From: Oscillospiraceae bacterium
Lineage (GTDB): Bacteria; Bacillota; Clostridia; Oscillospirales; Acutalibacteraceae
Assembly: GCA_031273775.1 (NCBI GenBank)
Contig: JAISRF010000135.1
Coordinates: forward strand, 1-6,744
Direction of reading: 5' to 3'
DNA: 6,744 nt
In this document: positions 5,332 to 6,744 of the stretch, piece after piece
Numbering within the stretch: position 1 is the stretch's first letter
How the letters are laid out: every line of letters starts with the position of its first letter
The notes under the pieces: model-generated
The model's input: the letters and a program-made list of their open reading frames with translations, nothing else
The model's database searches: none
What the model was told of the DNA's origin: nothing
Translations under genes and position numbers: made by a program

Positions 5332-6630
5332 ATGACCGATTATTCTAAAGGCAATGTAACCCGCGGCGGTTTACGGTCTTCCGGCGCTAAAAGAGCGCCC
5401 GTCAAAAGCGCGGCTCAAAGAAACACCGCAAGCGCGCAGCGTCCGCTCAGGGCTGATCGCCCGGAGATGGAAGAAATACGCTCTTCCTCCGGCAGACTTG
5501 CCTCGTCCGGGCGCGATGTCCATTTGGGCAGCCGTCGCGGGCAGCAGGAAGCGGCTCGCAAATCCGTCAAAAAAAGGCTTTCCCGCCGTGCCGTTTTAAA
5601 TATAATCGGAAGCGCGGTGCTCACCCTTTCCACCCTGACGGTAGCGTTTACGCTCATGCTTGGATGGCGCGTTCTCAGCGGTGGAAATTACGACAACGAA
5701 AGCTGGCTGGGTGAGCAAGGCACACCTAAAAGCCCGTCAAAAGGAAAAGGTGCGACTTATATTCTGGTCTGCGGTCTGGACTGGACAGGCGGCTCCAATT
5801 TTCAGAGCGGCAACACCGACGTCATGATGATGGTCTGCTGGGATCACGAGAAAAACACCGTCAACATTTTGCAAATCCCGCGTGATACCTTTGTCGGCGT
5901 CCGTTACGGTTACGGCAAAATCAACGGCGCGTACAGCCACCCCAAGGATGAAAACACCAAGGATGGAGTGCAGTCGCTGGTGAGCCGCATCAACAAAACC
6001 ATCGGAATGCGTGTGGATTATTATGTACTGTTCAGCATTGAGGCTCTGCGCACCGTGGTGGATACCATGGGCGGAGTGGACGTTGAACTCCCAAAAAAAT
6101 ATAAAATGGAAAGCATGCACAATAAGCCGCGTTATAACCTCGGCCCAGGAGCCGTTCATCTCGATGGGGAAATGGCGGAGGATTTAATGCGCAATCGGCA
6201 CAATTTACCGGGAGGAGACGAGGAACGCGTAGAAGTTCAGCGTATTTTTTACGCGGGCTTTATCCGCGGGGTTCTTTCCATGGATAAATCCAAGCTGCTA
6301 AGTTTGCTCACCAAGTGCTACGGTGATGTAAAAACCGACCTGAGCTTAGCTGAGGCTAACGATTACACCAACGCCGGGCACCAGTTAAAAATCGAAAACA
6401 TGAATATTTACGCCCTCCCCGGCACATCGGCCACCCGGACAGTTCAGGGAATCGGCGTGAGCCAGTCGTATTTTTCCATGTACGCCAGGGAATATATACA
6501 GTTGCTAAACGAAAGATTCAACCCCTACGGTAAGCCTATTACGCAGGATCAACTGGAGATTCACGAACTGGTCACCAACCGCAGCGATGGCTACGCCATA
6601 GACCCGGGCGGTCCGCTGGCGGGGCAATAA
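5332..6630 (+). CDS. LytR-CpsA-Psr (LCP) family cell-wall glycopolymer ligase
   Basis: LCP proteins transfer lipid-pyrophosphate-linked glycopolymers (teichoic acid, capsule and similar) to peptidoglycan on the outer face of the membrane. This one has 432 residues. Residues 1-86 are a long, Arg/Ser-rich, low-complexity cytoplasmic tail ending in KSVKKRLSRR. One transmembrane helix follows at about 87-112 (AVLNIIGSAVLTLSTLTVAF), giving an N-in/C-out topology by the positive-inside rule. The extracellular LCP domain runs from about 141 to 395. Its motifs are ILVCGLD (144-150), NTDVMMMV (161-168), QIPRDTF (181-187, Arg184/Asp185), KINGAYS (196-202), GGVDVELP (247-254), LDGEMAEDLMRNRH (277-290, Arg287/Arg289) and EERVEVQR (297-304). 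These arginines and aspartates are the usual pyrophosphate/Mg-binding set. The physiological polymer cannot be told from sequence. Position after yqeK matches the common clostridial order nadD-yqeK-LCP-rsfS. The tail after 395 is short and polar. Confidence 0.92.
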   Translation: MTDYSKGNVTRGGLRSSGAKRAPVKSAAQRNTASAQRPLRADRPEMEEIRSSSGRLASSGRDVHLGSRRGQQEAARKSVKKRLSRRAVLNIIGSAVLTLSTLTVAFTLMLGWRVLSGGNYDNESWLGEQGTPKSPSKGKGATYILVCGLDWTGGSNFQSGNTDVMMMVCWDHEKNTVNILQIPRDTFVGVRYGYGKINGAYSHPKDENTKDGVQSLVSRINKTIGMRVDYYVLFSIEALRTVVDTMGGVDVELPKKYKMESMHNKPRYNLGPGAVHLDGEMAEDLMRNRHNLPGGDEERVEVQRIFYAGFIRGVLSMDKSKLLSLLTKCYGDVKTDLSLAEANDYTNAGHQLKIENMNIYALPGTSATRTVQGIGVSQSYFSMYAREYIQLLNERFNPYGKPITQDQLEIHELVTNRSDGYAIDPGGPLAGQ

Positions 6631-6658
6631 CCAACGTGCACTGCTGAGCTCAATCGCG

Positions 6659-6720
6659 GTTGAGAGTTGAGAATTATTGTTTTCTATTTGCATTGTCGCG
6701 CCTTAAGTCACCAGAATAAA
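6659..6720. repeat. Partial relative of the MITE-like element (copy B)
   Basis: A left part rich in GTTGAG/AGTTGAGAATT (6659-6675) is followed by a core at 6685-6711 that matches copy A (147-173) at 24 of 27 bases, including the shared string TAAGTCAC. The left part resembles the TTGAGAATT end of copy C more than the GTTGACAGTT end of copy A. No right-hand inverted repeat is visible, so the copy is truncated, diverged, or cut short by the following gene's leader. It begins 28 bases after the LCP stop codon. Confidence 0.5.
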
Positions 6721-6744
6721 ACCTTTGGAGTTGTATCTATATTG

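Noticed and set aside
6649..6664. CTCAA/TTGAG hairpin after the LCP gene as a terminator
   Set aside because: The stem is only 5 bp, not GC-rich, and not followed by a T-run.
6688..6717. Weak promoter-like pair TTGCAT-18-CAGAAT in copy B
   Set aside because: The -10 match is poor, and the equivalent bases in copy A are no better, so it is not supported as a promoter.

Overview
The window looks like chromosomal DNA from an anaerobic Firmicute of the class Clostridia, most likely an Oscillospiraceae/Ruminococcaceae-type genome. The evidence is moderately GC-rich DNA, Shine-Dalgarno-led genes all on the + strand, two TTG starts, a clostridial-style nadD-yqeK-LCP gene run, and short repeats of the AGTTGACAGTT / TTGAGAATT kind between genes. 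The taxonomic call is inference from gene order and style, not from a marker-gene comparison.

Layout. Positions 3-119 hold the last 38 codons of a probable membrane protein. A 72-bp MITE-like inverted-repeat element (115-186) follows, then an unrecognised 190-residue cytosolic protein (216-788). A second, different inverted-repeat element (778-850) forms the leader of guaB (876-2345), which encodes IMP dehydrogenase with intact CBS domains. A 140-bp intergenic gap carries a near-consensus sigma-A promoter (2391-2419) that opens a second transcription unit: ftsY (2510-3487), an rdgB-nadD fusion (3517-4698), yqeK (4695-5297) and a LytR-CpsA-Psr protein (5332-6630). The last 114 bases contain a partial relative of the first repeat and possibly the start signals of the next gene, for which rsfS would be the expected candidate.

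How the genes work together. GuaB makes XMP from IMP for guanine nucleotide synthesis. RdgB removes XTP, ITP and dITP, returning XMP and IMP. NadD adenylylates nicotinate mononucleotide on the way to NAD, and YqeK hydrolyses diadenosine tetraphosphate. FtsY is the SRP receptor, and the LCP protein attaches glycopolymers to the cell wall. The unit therefore mixes nucleotide housekeeping, membrane-protein targeting and envelope assembly.

The most notable observation is that RdgB (residues 1-195) and NadD (196-393) form one continuous reading frame with no linker. Both halves keep their catalytic motifs. A single missing base near the junction could also create this arrangement, so the fusion needs checking against reads and relatives. 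The other noteworthy theme is that short inverted repeats supply the stop codons of two genes and the leader of guaB.
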